Positions 8,665 to 17,412 of a stretch of 64,000 nt of DNA are shown piece by piece. Numbering within the stretch: position 1 is the stretch's first letter; every line of letters starts with the position of its first letter. The DNA comes from Croceitalea sp947503285 (GTDB lineage: Bacteria; Bacteroidota; Bacteroidia; Flavobacteriales; Flavobacteriaceae). The stretch spans positions 248,001 to 312,000 of the forward strand of contig NZ_BTGQ01000003.1 in assembly GCF_036985505.1 (NCBI RefSeq), read 5' to 3'. The translations under genes were made by a program, and so were the position numbers. The notes under the pieces were generated by a model. The model did no database searches. It saw only the letters and a list, made by a program, of their open reading frames with translations, and was not told where the DNA came from.

Positions 8665-9750
8665 ATGAAAAATTATTTTACCAAAAAGGGGCTTCGAAAA
8701 TTCTTTTTCAGATGGATGGTGGTGAATGTGGTTTATCTAATGATCAAGGCCACCGTTGAGCATGAGGGAGAGGGTTTTTTAGACTTCGTTGATCCTACCG
8801 GCATTTTCTATTATGTAACGGCCTTCCTATTTTTTATGGTTACTTGGGAGTATAATGATCGCCTCATTTACGAACAATTGAAAGCGGGTGGCCTTGATCT
8901 GAAAAATAGCCTCCTCATTTTCGGTAAGACCATGTTGCTTTTGGTGCCTATGACGACCCTAATCTACTATTTGGCACTTTTTCCATTTAAAGATACCATA
9001 GGTATCGTTTGCGAAGATCCCGTTCTTGAATTTCGCAGCAATATTTTTAGGTCATGGTTGCTTGCAACAGCAGTGGTTTTTATAAACCTTTTTTACTTTT
9101 CCATAAAGCAAAAAGACGAACTTACTCGGCAAATGGAAGATTTACGGCGTGAGATGATGGCATCACAATACACGGCCTTGAAAAATCAGATAAGCCCCCA
9201 TTTTTTATTCAATAGTCTAAATACCTTGACCTCGTTAATGTATGAGGATAGGGACCTAGCCTCTGATTTCGTTACCCGACTTGCAAGTTCGTATCGTTAT
9301 ATTTTGGATAACCGTGGACATGACTTGGTCAGCCTTCGGAAAGAGCTTGGTTTTTTAGATGCTTTTGTCTTTATGATGAACGTTCGGCATAAAGAGGCAG
9401 TGGTTATAGAAACGAATATCAATGTGGTTACCGAAAACTACAGTATTCCCACACTTTCCCTTCAAATGTTGGTGGAAAATGCCTTAAAACATAACTTATA
9501 CAGTAAAGAGCGCCCTCTACATATTCAAATAACCACCATAGGTGATGCTGCCCTAGCGGTCAAAAACAACCTTCGAAAACGGGACCTTAAGGAAGAAACG
9601 ACAAGATTGGGACTTAAGAATATTAAGAAACGGTATTCTTTCTATACGAACCAACAGGTTTTGGTACGCGAAGAAACAGCATCTTTTGAGGTGATTATTC
9701 CCTTATTGGATAAAGGCATAACCGAAATGAACGTATTAGCGATATCATAA
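8665..9750 (+). CDS. Sensor histidine kinase, LytS/YehU type
   Basis: A 361-aa inner-membrane kinase. Four hydrophobic segments (about residues 15-28, 45-62, 84-106, 130-147) are followed by a short coiled coil and the His_kinase motif QISPHFLFNSLNTL with the phospho-acceptor His at 179. An HATPase domain follows (LVENALKHN N-box near residue 270, GLKNIKKR near the end). There is no recognisable periplasmic ligand domain. It is followed after one base by its LytTR response regulator, and is divergent from a TonB receptor that may be its target. The start ATG lies just before a basic segment and helix 1. Confidence 0.92.
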   Translation: MKNYFTKKGLRKFFFRWMVVNVVYLMIKATVEHEGEGFLDFVDPTGIFYYVTAFLFFMVTWEYNDRLIYEQLKAGGLDLKNSLLIFGKTMLLLVPMTTLIYYLALFPFKDTIGIVCEDPVLEFRSNIFRSWLLATAVVFINLFYFSIKQKDELTRQMEDLRREMMASQYTALKNQISPHFLFNSLNTLTSLMYEDRDLASDFVTRLASSYRYILDNRGHDLVSLRKELGFLDAFVFMMNVRHKEAVVIETNINVVTENYSIPTLSLQMLVENALKHNLYSKERPLHIQITTIGDAALAVKNNLRKRDLKEETTRLGLKNIKKRYSFYTNQQVLVREETASFEVIIPLLDKGITEMNVLAIS

Positions 9751-9751
9751 G

Positions 9752-10507
9752 ATGAAAGCCGTAATCATAGAAGACGAAGAGTTTGCCTCAAAACGATTAA
9801 GCCGGTTAGTAGCCGAGCTGTCGCCAAATATTGATATTATCACCAACATAACATCCGTTGAGCATGGTTCGACCTGGTTTTCTGAAAATCCGATACCAGA
9901 TTTGATTTTTTGCGATATCCAGCTAAATGATGGCTATGGTTTTGATATTTTGGATAGTTTGAAAGACCACCCGCCCGTAATTTTCACGACCGCCTACAAT
10001 GAGTTTGCGATTAGGGGTTTTAAATATAATGGATTAGACTACCTTTTAAAACCGATAGTCAAGGATGATTTGAAAAAATCACTGGAAAAATTCGAAAAGA
10101 ACCTTACCAAAAGTGGTGGCAGTTCCACTGAGAATCTTGAACATCTAAAACAGTTGTTCCATAAAGAGTATAAACATCGATTTATGGTTAAGGTGGGTAA
10201 CATGTTCAAATCGTTCAATGTAGCTGATATTGCCTATTTTAAGTCACATGAGGGGCTAATTTACCTATATACGCATTCTGCTCAGGCTTATCCTATTGAA
10301 TACACCATAGATCAATTGGAGAATATTTTGAATCCCATCCACTTTTTTCGCATTAACCGAAAATTTATGGTTTCGGTAAAGGCCGTCGTCGAAATACACA
10401 GTTATTTCAATAGCCGACTCTTATTAAAGCTATTACCCAAAGAAGAAGAACAGGTCATCGTATCGCGAGAGCGTACCACAAATTTTAAACGGTGGTTGGA
10501 CATGTAG
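9752..10507 (+). CDS. LytTR-family response regulator
   Basis: A 251-aa protein. The receiver domain spans residues 1-~118 with acidic pocket EDEE (8-10), phospho-acceptor Asp55 (FCDIQL) and conserved Lys in LLKPI (~104). After a linker, a LytTR DNA-binding domain covers ~140-250 (FMVKVGNMFKSFNVADIAYF, FFRINRKFMVSVKAVVEI). It is separated from the kinase gene by one base, so a cognate pair. Its stop codon abuts that of the convergent downstream gene without a single spacer base. Confidence 0.95.
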   Translation: MKAVIIEDEEFASKRLSRLVAELSPNIDIITNITSVEHGSTWFSENPIPDLIFCDIQLNDGYGFDILDSLKDHPPVIFTTAYNEFAIRGFKYNGLDYLLKPIVKDDLKKSLEKFEKNLTKSGGSSTENLEHLKQLFHKEYKHRFMVKVGNMFKSFNVADIAYFKSHEGLIYLYTHSAQAYPIEYTIDQLENILNPIHFFRINRKFMVSVKAVVEIHSYFNSRLLLKLLPKEEEQVIVSRERTTNFKRWLDM

Positions 10508-11611
10508 TTACCATCGCTGGTTTCGAAAGCCATTTGACTTTGCGTATTCTATTGTTGAAACCAAGTAATCTTCTAGATTATAGTTCGGTATGGGTAAAAT
10601 ACTCTCTAAAAGCGTGGTATCCCACTCATACGGTTTTGCTGTTAAGTATGGGGTTAGATGAATACCAATAGTTTCATAATAGAACTGTTCTAAGGTGCTT
10701 TCAAATTCATTGGCCGTTTCCAATACTTCCTGGGTCATTTTAAAATTCTTAAAATTGACGGTTTCCAGAATTTTTGAGATACCATGAAAGATATCAGTGC
10801 CTTTTGAATTCACGATATTAAGTTGCTCAATGGCCATATCAAAAACCTTGGCAATAACTTTTGCCGCATAATCCGTCGGAATAATATTGAGCTTACTGAA
10901 TTTATTGGCCTGTATACGAACCGTTTCCGAAGAATTACTTCGATAGAAAAACTTGGCAAAAAGATAGAAGACCATATACTTCGAAATAAAGAAACTAGGT
11001 TTGTCCATAATGTTTCCACCAAGTACACTAGGGCGTAATATTTGAATAGGGATATTCGCTTGCCCCCCGGCTTTTACCAAATATTTTTCAGTCGCATGTT
11101 TAGAAGCTTCGTAATGGTTTCGGTATTCGTTTTGCTCAATACCAACGTAATTGTTTTCGAGTAGACCGCTCAACTTTCCAATCGAGAACGCAGTACTGAT
11201 ATAGGTGAATTTTTCAAGGTATGGCTGGTAAGACTCAAAAATTTGTGATGTAAATGTCAGGTTTTCCTTAAATATTTCGTCTTTACTGTTGGGGTCAATG
11301 GAAAGGTTCACGTAACCGGCGGAATGGATAAAATTATATTTGGCCCCGGTTTTTAAAAAGTTTGAGGGCAGTAAGGCCAGTTCGGCATCAATCACGCTGA
11401 TTTTTTTGAGTACCGCTTCCTTATTTTTTATGATAAAATTGGGGATGACCTCGCTTTGAAGCATCGCTTCAACCCTTTGCTTAGCTGAGACCTTCTTTTT
11501 CTTTCTGACGATTAAGAATAATTGTTCAATTTCCTTAAAGCGGGTTTCGAGCAAAGAAAAAAGCACTTGGGAACCTAATGTGCCCGTTGCCCCAGTCAAT
11601 ATAATTTTCAT
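10508..11611 (-). CDS. NAD(P)-dependent thioester-reductase / male-sterility-like protein
   Basis: A 367-aa extended-SDR protein. The N-terminal Rossmann motif is GATGTLGSQV (residues 7-16). The catalytic YxxxK appears as NHYEASKHATEKY, and the preceding YISTAFSIGK supplies the Ser/Thr. The layout matches NAD_binding_4 domains (fatty-acyl-CoA reductases and carrier-protein thioester reductases), but no acyl carrier or adenylation domain is attached. A phosphopantetheinyl transferase gene lies 1.5 kb away, though not in an operon. The substrate, probably an acyl thioester, is inferred from the family only. Confidence 0.8.
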   Translation of the reverse strand: MKIILTGATGTLGSQVLFSLLETRFKEIEQLFLIVRKKKKVSAKQRVEAMLQSEVIPNFIIKNKEAVLKKISVIDAELALLPSNFLKTGAKYNFIHSAGYVNLSIDPNSKDEIFKENLTFTSQIFESYQPYLEKFTYISTAFSIGKLSGLLENNYVGIEQNEYRNHYEASKHATEKYLVKAGGQANIPIQILRPSVLGGNIMDKPSFFISKYMVFYLFAKFFYRSNSSETVRIQANKFSKLNIIPTDYAAKVIAKVFDMAIEQLNIVNSKGTDIFHGISKILETVNFKNFKMTQEVLETANEFESTLEQFYYETIGIHLTPYLTAKPYEWDTTLLESILPIPNYNLEDYLVSTIEYAKSNGFRNQRW

Positions 11612-11648
11612 AGCCTTTCAAATTCGAAATGTAAATATCGCCACAAAA

Positions 11649-11680
11649 AGTAAACCCCCGACCATGGTCGGGGGTTTACT
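11649..11680 (-). terminator. Intrinsic terminator of ahcY
   Basis: A 32-base perfect palindrome centred on CCATGG (arms AGTAAACCCCCGACC...) is followed, on the minus strand, by TTTTTGTGG. It separates ahcY from the thioester-reductase-like gene downstream. Confidence 0.9.
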
Positions 11681-11697
11681 TCTAATCATACCGTTTT

Positions 11698-13014
11698 TTA
11701 ATAGCGGTAATATTCTGGCTTATACGGCCCTTCTACGGTTACGCCGATATAAGCTGCTTGATCTTCTTTCAGCTCCGTTAACTCGGCACCTAACCTTGCC
11801 AAGTGTAGTTTAGCTACTTTTTCATCTAGATGTTTTGGTAACATGTACACCTCATTTTCATAGTTGGCACTGTTTTTCCAAAGTTCGATTTGCGCCAAGG
11901 TTTGATTGGTAAATGAGTTGCTCATCACAAAACTTGGGTGACCGGTAGCACAACCCAAATTGACCAAACGACCTTCGGCCAAGATGATGACGTCTTTACC
12001 CTCGATGGTATATTTATCGACTTGTGGTTTGATTTCGTCTTTGGTATGGCCGTATTCCCCATTCAACCAAGCCATGTCAATTTCATTATCAAAATGACCA
12101 ATATTACAAACAATGGCTTTGTCTTTTAAAGCCCTGAAATGCTCTTCACGAATGATATCCTTATTTCCAGTCGTGGTGATTACGATATCGGCATTCTGAA
12201 CTACCGATTCCAATTTTTTAACCTCAAATCCGTCCATGCAAGCTTGTAAAGCACAAATGGGATCAATCTCCGTTACCGTGACGATTGCCCCGGCCCCCCT
12301 AAAGGAAGCAGCGGTGCCTTTACCTACATCACCATAACCGGCCACAACGACCCTTTTTCCTGCCAACATGGTGTCGGTGGCCCTACGAATCGCGTCAACC
12401 GCACTTTCTTTGCAACCGTATTTGTTATCAAACTTAGATTTGGTAACGGAGTCATTAACGTTGATTGCGGGCATGGGTAGGGTGCCGTTTTTCACACGTT
12501 CGTACAAACGGTGTACCCCAGTGGTGGTTTCTTCTGATAAGCCTTTGATACCAGCGGCCAATTCAGGGTATTGATCTAAGACCATATTGGTCAAATCGCC
12601 ACCATCGTCTAAGATCATGTTCAATGGTTTTCTATCCTCACCAAAGAACAAGGTTTGCTCGATACACCAGTCAAACTCCTCTTCGTTCATACCTTTCCAA
12701 GCGTAAACGGGAATTCCTGCAGCGGCAATAGCGGCGGCCGCATGGTCTTGTGTAGAGAAAATGTTGCACGAGCTCCACGTAACATCGGCACCCAAGGCAA
12801 CTAGGGTCTCTATCAAGACCGCTGTCTGAATGGTCATATGCAAACAACCGGCGATTCGCGCGCCCTTTAAGGGTTGTTCGTCTCCATATTCTTCGCGGAG
12901 GGCCATCAAACCTGGCATTTCAGCTTCTGCCAATTCTATTTCTTTTCTTCCCCAGTCCGCAAGGGAAATATCTTTAACTTTAAAAGGTACAAATGGAATC
13001 GTCTTTGTGTTCAT
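11698..13014 (-). CDS. ahcY: Adenosylhomocysteinase (S-adenosyl-L-homocysteine hydrolase)
   Basis: A 438-aa cytosolic enzyme that reversibly splits S-adenosylhomocysteine to adenosine and homocysteine, removing the product inhibitor of methyltransferases. The substrate domain is at residues ~1-190 (ARIAGCLHMTIQTAVLIETL). The NAD-binding Rossmann core is GYGDVGKGTAASFRGAGA near residue 225, and the C-terminal NAD-contacting tail (YKPEYYRY) is present. Length fits the family (~430-470). A promoter matching the clade consensus lies upstream, and a strong terminator follows. Confidence 0.98.
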   Translation of the reverse strand: MNTKTIPFVPFKVKDISLADWGRKEIELAEAEMPGLMALREEYGDEQPLKGARIAGCLHMTIQTAVLIETLVALGADVTWSSCNIFSTQDHAAAAIAAAGIPVYAWKGMNEEEFDWCIEQTLFFGEDRKPLNMILDDGGDLTNMVLDQYPELAAGIKGLSEETTTGVHRLYERVKNGTLPMPAINVNDSVTKSKFDNKYGCKESAVDAIRRATDTMLAGKRVVVAGYGDVGKGTAASFRGAGAIVTVTEIDPICALQACMDGFEVKKLESVVQNADIVITTTGNKDIIREEHFRALKDKAIVCNIGHFDNEIDMAWLNGEYGHTKDEIKPQVDKYTIEGKDVIILAEGRLVNLGCATGHPSFVMSNSFTNQTLAQIELWKNSANYENEVYMLPKHLDEKVAKLHLARLGAELTELKEDQAAYIGVTVEGPYKPEYYRY

Positions 13015-13052
13015 AATGTATTTTTGATTTATTTTCTAGCAATTTTAGGGTG

Positions 13053-13060
13053 CAAAGGTA
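13053..13060 (-). promoter_or_regulatory. -7 element of the ahcY promoter
   Basis: On the minus strand the sequence TACCTTTG is a perfect TAnnTTTG -7 element about 40 bases before the ahcY ATG. No clear TTG -33 partner is seen. Confidence 0.6.
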
Positions 13061-13081
13061 CAAATTACATAACTTTCAGCC

Positions 13082-13714
13082 GTGCCTCTTTACAAAACGA
13101 TAACAGTCTCTCACGATACCCGGGTTTTTATCTGGAAAGTCACGGAACCCGAAACCAGCTTGGCAGAAAAGGTCGTATTGACCGAACATTGTCAAAGTCG
13201 TATGCTTGGCATGAAATCAGCACTACACCGTCGTGCTTTTTTGAGTATCAGGCATTTGTTCTGGGAAGCTGGATTTGAGGATAAGGATGTTTTCTACAAT
13301 GAATTTGGAAAGCCCTTTTTGCATGATGGTAGGCATATTTCGATTACACATTCCCATAACTTCACGGCTATTATTGTAAGCAACTCGGTTGAGGTGGGCA
13401 TTGATATCGAAAAGCAACGCGACAAAATATTGCGTATCGCCCATAAGTTCACTCCAATTGAGGAATACAGGACCTTGGCAAATGCTGAGGCCATTGTCAG
13501 AAAGCTAACTATAGTGTGGGGAATCAAGGAATCACTTTATAAAATATATGCCCAACCGGGGTTAAGTTTTTTAAAACATATCAATGTGCTCGATTTTTCT
13601 TTTGAAGATCAATCGACTACAGCTCAAATTAGCTATGAGGGCAAAAAATCAAATTATGATGTTTTTTATTTGGAATTTGAAGGGTTTACCTGTGTTTATG
13701 CACTAAGTAGGTAA
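13082..13714 (+). CDS. 4'-phosphopantetheinyl transferase, Sfp type
   Basis: A 210-aa enzyme that transfers phosphopantetheine from CoA to a Ser of acyl or peptidyl carrier proteins. The three family motifs are present: GKPFLHDGRHISITHS, the Mg-binding VGIDIEK (Asp and Glu), and WGIKESLYKIY (WxxKE). It begins with a GTG codon (MPLYKTITV), since no ATG precedes the conserved region. It is divergent from ahcY and is the only carrier-protein-related gene nearby, so it probably serves fatty-acid ACP or a distant pathway. Confidence 0.93.
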   Translation: MPLYKTITVSHDTRVFIWKVTEPETSLAEKVVLTEHCQSRMLGMKSALHRRAFLSIRHLFWEAGFEDKDVFYNEFGKPFLHDGRHISITHSHNFTAIIVSNSVEVGIDIEKQRDKILRIAHKFTPIEEYRTLANAEAIVRKLTIVWGIKESLYKIYAQPGLSFLKHINVLDFSFEDQSTTAQISYEGKKSNYDVFYLEFEGFTCVYALSR

Positions 13715-13786
<72 letters not shown>

Positions 13787-13831
13787 AAATCAAAGGATAT
13801 GGAAGATATGGATGAAATTTATAATTTCCAC

Positions 13832-13852
13832 AAACCATAAACCATAAACCAT
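13832..13852. repeat. Second tandem heptamer array (AAACCAT x3)
   Basis: Three perfect AAACCAT units followed by a partial AAACAAAT end nine bases before the ATG of the YkoF-like gene. The same period as the preceding array but a different unit; position in the leader could influence expression of the thiamine cluster. Confidence 0.85.
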
Positions 13853-13861
13853 AAACAAATA

Positions 13862-14122
13862 ATGGAAATCTCCGTAGAACTTACCTTTTCCCCCTTACAA
13901 GATGATTTCGAGCAGCATATTATTAATTTCATCCAAAAACTCCGTGCCTCAGGGCTGACCCTGTTAGAGAACCCATTAAGCACCCAGGTTTTTGGGGAGT
14001 ATTCGAAAGTAATGCAAGTATTGAATGATGAAATCAAGATTGCCTTTGAATTGATGGATAAGGGCTTACTTTACATGAAAATCGTAAAATCTGACCGAAG
14101 CGATTATGAACCACATTTTTGA
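13862..14122 (+). CDS. YkoF/MTH1187-like thiamine- or HMP-binding protein
   Basis: An 86-aa ferredoxin-like-fold protein. The segments VELTFSPLQDD, LLENPLSTQVFGEYSKVM and the length match the thiamine-binding (Thiamine_BP, formerly DUF77) family, in which YkoF binds thiamine or hydroxymethylpyrimidine in the cytosol. It overlaps the following PnuC-type gene by 17 bases, indicating translational coupling. Together with that transporter and the NadR-like kinase it forms a vitamin uptake cluster. No TPP riboswitch precedes this operon. Confidence 0.82.
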   Translation: MEISVELTFSPLQDDFEQHIINFIQKLRASGLTLLENPLSTQVFGEYSKVMQVLNDEIKIAFELMDKGLLYMKIVKSDRSDYEPHF

Positions 14123-14744
14123 TTGGGTTTTTTCCCAGTATGAAGGGGTTTCGACCCATATCGTTGTTCTTGAATCAATCAGTGTTTTTTTTGCGTTATT
14201 GAGCGTTTGGTTCTCAAAACGTGAAAATATATTGGTGTATCCTACAGGTATTATTGCAACCGCAATAGCAGTATATATATTACTTATATATGGCCTGTTG
14301 GGTGATATGATGATCAATGCCTACTATTTCGTCATGAGTATTTATGGATGGTACATTTGGACAAGAAAAGTTGATGCTACCCACTTTATTCCCATTACCC
14401 AGATGGATTCCATCGATAGAAAATGGGGGGTGCTACTTTTTATCGCAACCATAGTATTGGTCGTTTTTGTGTATTCGATTTTTGAACGATTTGATTCTTG
14501 GACCGCTTATGTAGATACATTTACCACGGCCATCTTTTTTGTGGGAATGTGGTTGATGGCCAAAAAAAAATTGGAGAACTGGATTTTCTGGATTGTAGGC
14601 GATCTAATTTCCGTTCCATTGTATCTTTATAAAGGATTGGTTTTTTCATCCTTTCAATACTTGTTGTTTACAATCATTGCCATTTATGGCTATCAAGCAT
14701 GGAAGAAAAACTTAAACAAGAGCCCTCAAACCTTATTAAGGTAG
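14106..14744 (+). CDS. PnuC-family vitamin transporter (probable thiamine transporter PnuT)
   Basis: A 212-aa inner-membrane protein with about seven helices and the family-typical YGWYIWTRK motif after helix 3. PnuC proteins carry nicotinamide riboside, and the PnuT branch carries thiamine by facilitated diffusion, with trapping by phosphorylation. The upstream YkoF-like protein and the TPP-controlled operon 8 kb away favour thiamine, while the NadR-like ATPase directly downstream would also fit nicotinamide riboside. The gene overlaps both neighbours (17 and 46 bases), so the three are one translational unit. Confidence 0.85.
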   Translation: MNHIFDWVFSQYEGVSTHIVVLESISVFFALLSVWFSKRENILVYPTGIIATAIAVYILLIYGLLGDMMINAYYFVMSIYGWYIWTRKVDATHFIPITQMDSIDRKWGVLLFIATIVLVVFVYSIFERFDSWTAYVDTFTTAIFFVGMWLMAKKKLENWIFWIVGDLISVPLYLYKGLVFSSFQYLLFTIIAIYGYQAWKKNLNKSPQTLLR

Positions 14745-16798
14745 TTTTATTTGGTCCTGAATCTACGGGCAAAACAACCCTGTCAAGACAATTGGCCAAA
14801 TATTACAATACAATGTGGGTGCCCGAGTATGCCCGCGAGTATCTTCAAAAGAAATGGAATCGTGAACAAAAAACTTGTGAGCCCCATGATTTGTTGCCAA
14901 TAGCTGAAGGACAAATGCGCTTAGAGAACGAATTAAGTAAAAGGGCTAAAGAAATTCTTTTTTGTGATACGGACCTGTTGGAAACAAAAGTATATTCGGA
15001 GGCGTATTATGTAGGCAATTGCGATCCTTTACTAGAGAAATATGCACTCCGGAATCGTTATGACCTCTATTTACTTACAAATATCGATACTCCTTGGGAA
15101 GCTGACGACTTAAGGGATAAACCTGACGAAAGGGAAGCAATGTTTGCTTATTTTAAGGCTACCCTAGAAAAATATGATAAGAATTTTATTACTTTAAGCG
15201 GGGATAAGGAAACAAGGCTCAAAATAGCTGTTGAACACATTGAAAAACTCAAAGCCAAGAGAATGGATTTTACTAAAAAAGATTTAGAACAACTCAATAA
15301 GAAAGGAATTTCAAAGGATAAGGTATTAGGACAAATAGAAACATTTAAAGAAGGAATTCCATTTGTGAATCTTGAAAAAGCAGCTGTGGTAAATGAAGGT
15401 ATCTCAAGGTTTTCATCAGAAGAACAAAAAGACCTGGTTCGCTATTTCGAAGCAAATAGCTCTTCCCTCTCCTTATTGAAGTTTGTTCCAGCCTCAGGTG
15501 CGGCAAGCCGAATGTTTAAGGCAATGTTCAATTTTATCGACGCGTACGACCCAAGTGCTGAAGGTTTTGACGAGTATATCGAAAGAACCAATGATACTGC
15601 CGTAGCCCAGTTCGTTGCCGATATGACCAAACTTCCATTTTACGATTTGATTATGGCAAGAATTCCATCAGAAGCGATTTCGACTGGAGAAAAAGCCCAC
15701 ACTTTTGTGAAAGAGATGCTTCAAGAAGAAGGGCTTAATTATGGTTTTTACCCAAAAGGGTTATTGCCCTTTCATCAATATCAAACAGGTTCAGCCACCC
15801 CATTTGAAGAACACTTGAAAGAAGCCGCACTTTACGCCAAGGCAAATGGCAATGCGAACCTGCATTTTACCATTTCAGAACAGCATAATAGTATGTTCAA
15901 AGAAGAACAGCACGAAGCCTCGCCTAAAGTATCTAAGGCCACTGACACCAGCTTCTCGATTTCATATTCAAACCAAAAACCTTCTACGGATACTTTGGCC
16001 GTTACTATGGACAATAAACCTTTCAGAAACAGTGATGAAAGTATTCTTTTTAGACCGGGAGGTCACGGAGCGCTGATAGAAAATTTAAATGACCAAGATG
16101 CCGATATCATTTTTATCAAGAATATTGATAATGTTGTGATAGAAAAAAACTTAGTAGAAGTGGCAAACAGCAAAAAGATGTTGGCAGGGCTTCTTTTAAA
16201 AATTCAAGCGAAGGCTTTTGAGTTTGTAAAACTGTTGCAATCTGGTGAAATCAATAGCGCTATAGTATCAGAGGCTAAAGAATTTTTAGAAACGGAATTG
16301 AATTCCAGCTTTTTATCGGATTATGACGATTTAGACGACGCCAAAAAAATTGAACTATTGAACGGCAAACTAAATCGGCCCATTCGTATTTGTGGAATGG
16401 TGAAAAATGAAGGAGAACCAGGTGGGGGACCATTTTATATTAAAGATCAACAGGGCAATAGCTCCCTTCAGATAATTGAATCTGCCCAAATTGATATGGA
16501 CAATGCACAACAGGTCTCTATACTCAAAAATGCTACACACTTCAACCCTGTTGATTTGGTTTGTGCGGTGAAGAACCACAAAGGTGAAAAATATGATCTT
16601 TTACGATTTGTCGATGAAAAACAAGGTTTTATTACCGAAAAGACCAAAGAGGGCAAAGCGCTAAAAGCACTGGAGCTCCCTGGATTATGGAATGGGGCTA
16701 TGGCACATTGGAATACCATTTTTGTTGAAGTGCCCTTGGTGACCTTCAATCCCGTGAAAACGGTAAATGACCTTCTAAAACCAAGTCATCAGGCATAA
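14699..16798 (+). CDS. NadR-like P-loop kinase fused to a DUF4301 domain
   Basis: A 699-aa protein. Residues ~12-185 are a NadR-type ATPase/kinase (AAA_28) with Walker A GPESTGKTT at 19-27 and the PEYAREYL segment. From Met189 (15263-15265) the sequence is a complete DUF4301 protein (starting MDFTKKDLEQLNKKGISKDKV), with SGAASRMFKAM and FRPGGHGAL motifs, ~510 residues. In relatives these are, as far as I recall, usually adjacent separate genes, so this is a fusion; an internal start at Met189 could still make the second half alone. The kinase half would phosphorylate the vitamin imported by the overlapping PnuC-type gene. DUF4301 has no known activity. Confidence 0.85.
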   Translation: MEEKLKQEPSNLIKVVLFGPESTGKTTLSRQLAKYYNTMWVPEYAREYLQKKWNREQKTCEPHDLLPIAEGQMRLENELSKRAKEILFCDTDLLETKVYSEAYYVGNCDPLLEKYALRNRYDLYLLTNIDTPWEADDLRDKPDEREAMFAYFKATLEKYDKNFITLSGDKETRLKIAVEHIEKLKAKRMDFTKKDLEQLNKKGISKDKVLGQIETFKEGIPFVNLEKAAVVNEGISRFSSEEQKDLVRYFEANSSSLSLLKFVPASGAASRMFKAMFNFIDAYDPSAEGFDEYIERTNDTAVAQFVADMTKLPFYDLIMARIPSEAISTGEKAHTFVKEMLQEEGLNYGFYPKGLLPFHQYQTGSATPFEEHLKEAALYAKANGNANLHFTISEQHNSMFKEEQHEASPKVSKATDTSFSISYSNQKPSTDTLAVTMDNKPFRNSDESILFRPGGHGALIENLNDQDADIIFIKNIDNVVIEKNLVEVANSKKMLAGLLLKIQAKAFEFVKLLQSGEINSAIVSEAKEFLETELNSSFLSDYDDLDDAKKIELLNGKLNRPIRICGMVKNEGEPGGGPFYIKDQQGNSSLQIIESAQIDMDNAQQVSILKNATHFNPVDLVCAVKNHKGEKYDLLRFVDEKQGFITEKTKEGKALKALELPGLWNGAMAHWNTIFVEVPLVTFNPVKTVNDLLKPSHQA

Positions 16799-16999
16799 CT
16801 GCCTAAAAGTCGCATTAAGTGTGTAAACAATATACAGTCCTACTAAATGGATAAACAATTTTACACAATGATGTATTTCCTCTTGAAAAATTAAAACACT
16901 AAAAATCAATTGCTTACATAAAATTTGAAGGCAATACATGTCATGGCACTATTTTCCCTTTAGGTTAATCAAATAAAAGTTTAATCTAAATAAAGAAAA

Positions 17000-17299
17000 A
17001 TGAAAAAATTATTTTTTGCGACAGCATTGACCCTTGGTAGTTTATCAGTAGCAATAGCTTCAACCCCTATGGTATACGATGGAATTATGGATGAAGTACT
17101 CGTAAGTGACTTTAAGGAAATCGCCGTTGCAGATCTACCTTCTGCGGTAACGGACGCTTTAGAGGCCGACTATGCAGGTGCAACTGTCAATAAAGCTTAT
17201 ATGAATGATGAAAATATATACAAATTAGAGGTTACTGGATCAGATGGTACAACGGGTACGTTGTACGCCGATGCAGAAGGAAATTGGGTTAATATGTAG
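17000..17299 (+). CDS. Small exported PepSY-like protein
   Basis: A 99-aa protein with a signal peptide (MKKLFFATALTLGSLSVAIAST). The ~75-residue mature part (LPSAVTDALEADYAGATVNKAYMNDENIYKLEVTGSDG...LYADAEGNWV) resembles the PepSY-like/DUF2874 fold, proposed to bind or inhibit proteins in the periplasm. It is followed by its own terminator and lies directly upstream of a sigma-54-type regulator. A similar small protein is encoded on the other side of the two-component pair. Upstream, TGGCAC at 16944 half-matches a sigma-54 site (the -12 GC is CC). Confidence 0.7.
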   Translation: MKKLFFATALTLGSLSVAIASTPMVYDGIMDEVLVSDFKEIAVADLPSAVTDALEADYAGATVNKAYMNDENIYKLEVTGSDGTTGTLYADAEGNWVNM

Positions 17300-17320
17300 T
17301 CGTAGTACTGGATTTTTGGG

Positions 17321-17350
17321 AAAAAGAGCTGTTTTACAGCTCTTTTTTTA
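17321..17350 (+). terminator. Intrinsic terminator of the PepSY-like gene
   Basis: An 11-bp stem AAAAAGAGCTG / CAGCTCTTTTT with loop TTTTA and a continuing T-run sits ~20 bases past the stop codon. Confidence 0.9.
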
Positions 17351-17412
17351 TGATAATTTTAGAACTATGGGGCCTCATTGTAAACGTATCTTTATAGTAC
17401 GAAGCTATATTC

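Noticed and set aside
16944..16958. Sigma-54 promoter before the PepSY-like gene as a firm feature
   Set aside because: The -24 TGGCAC is good but the -12 element has CC for GC; kept only as a hint.
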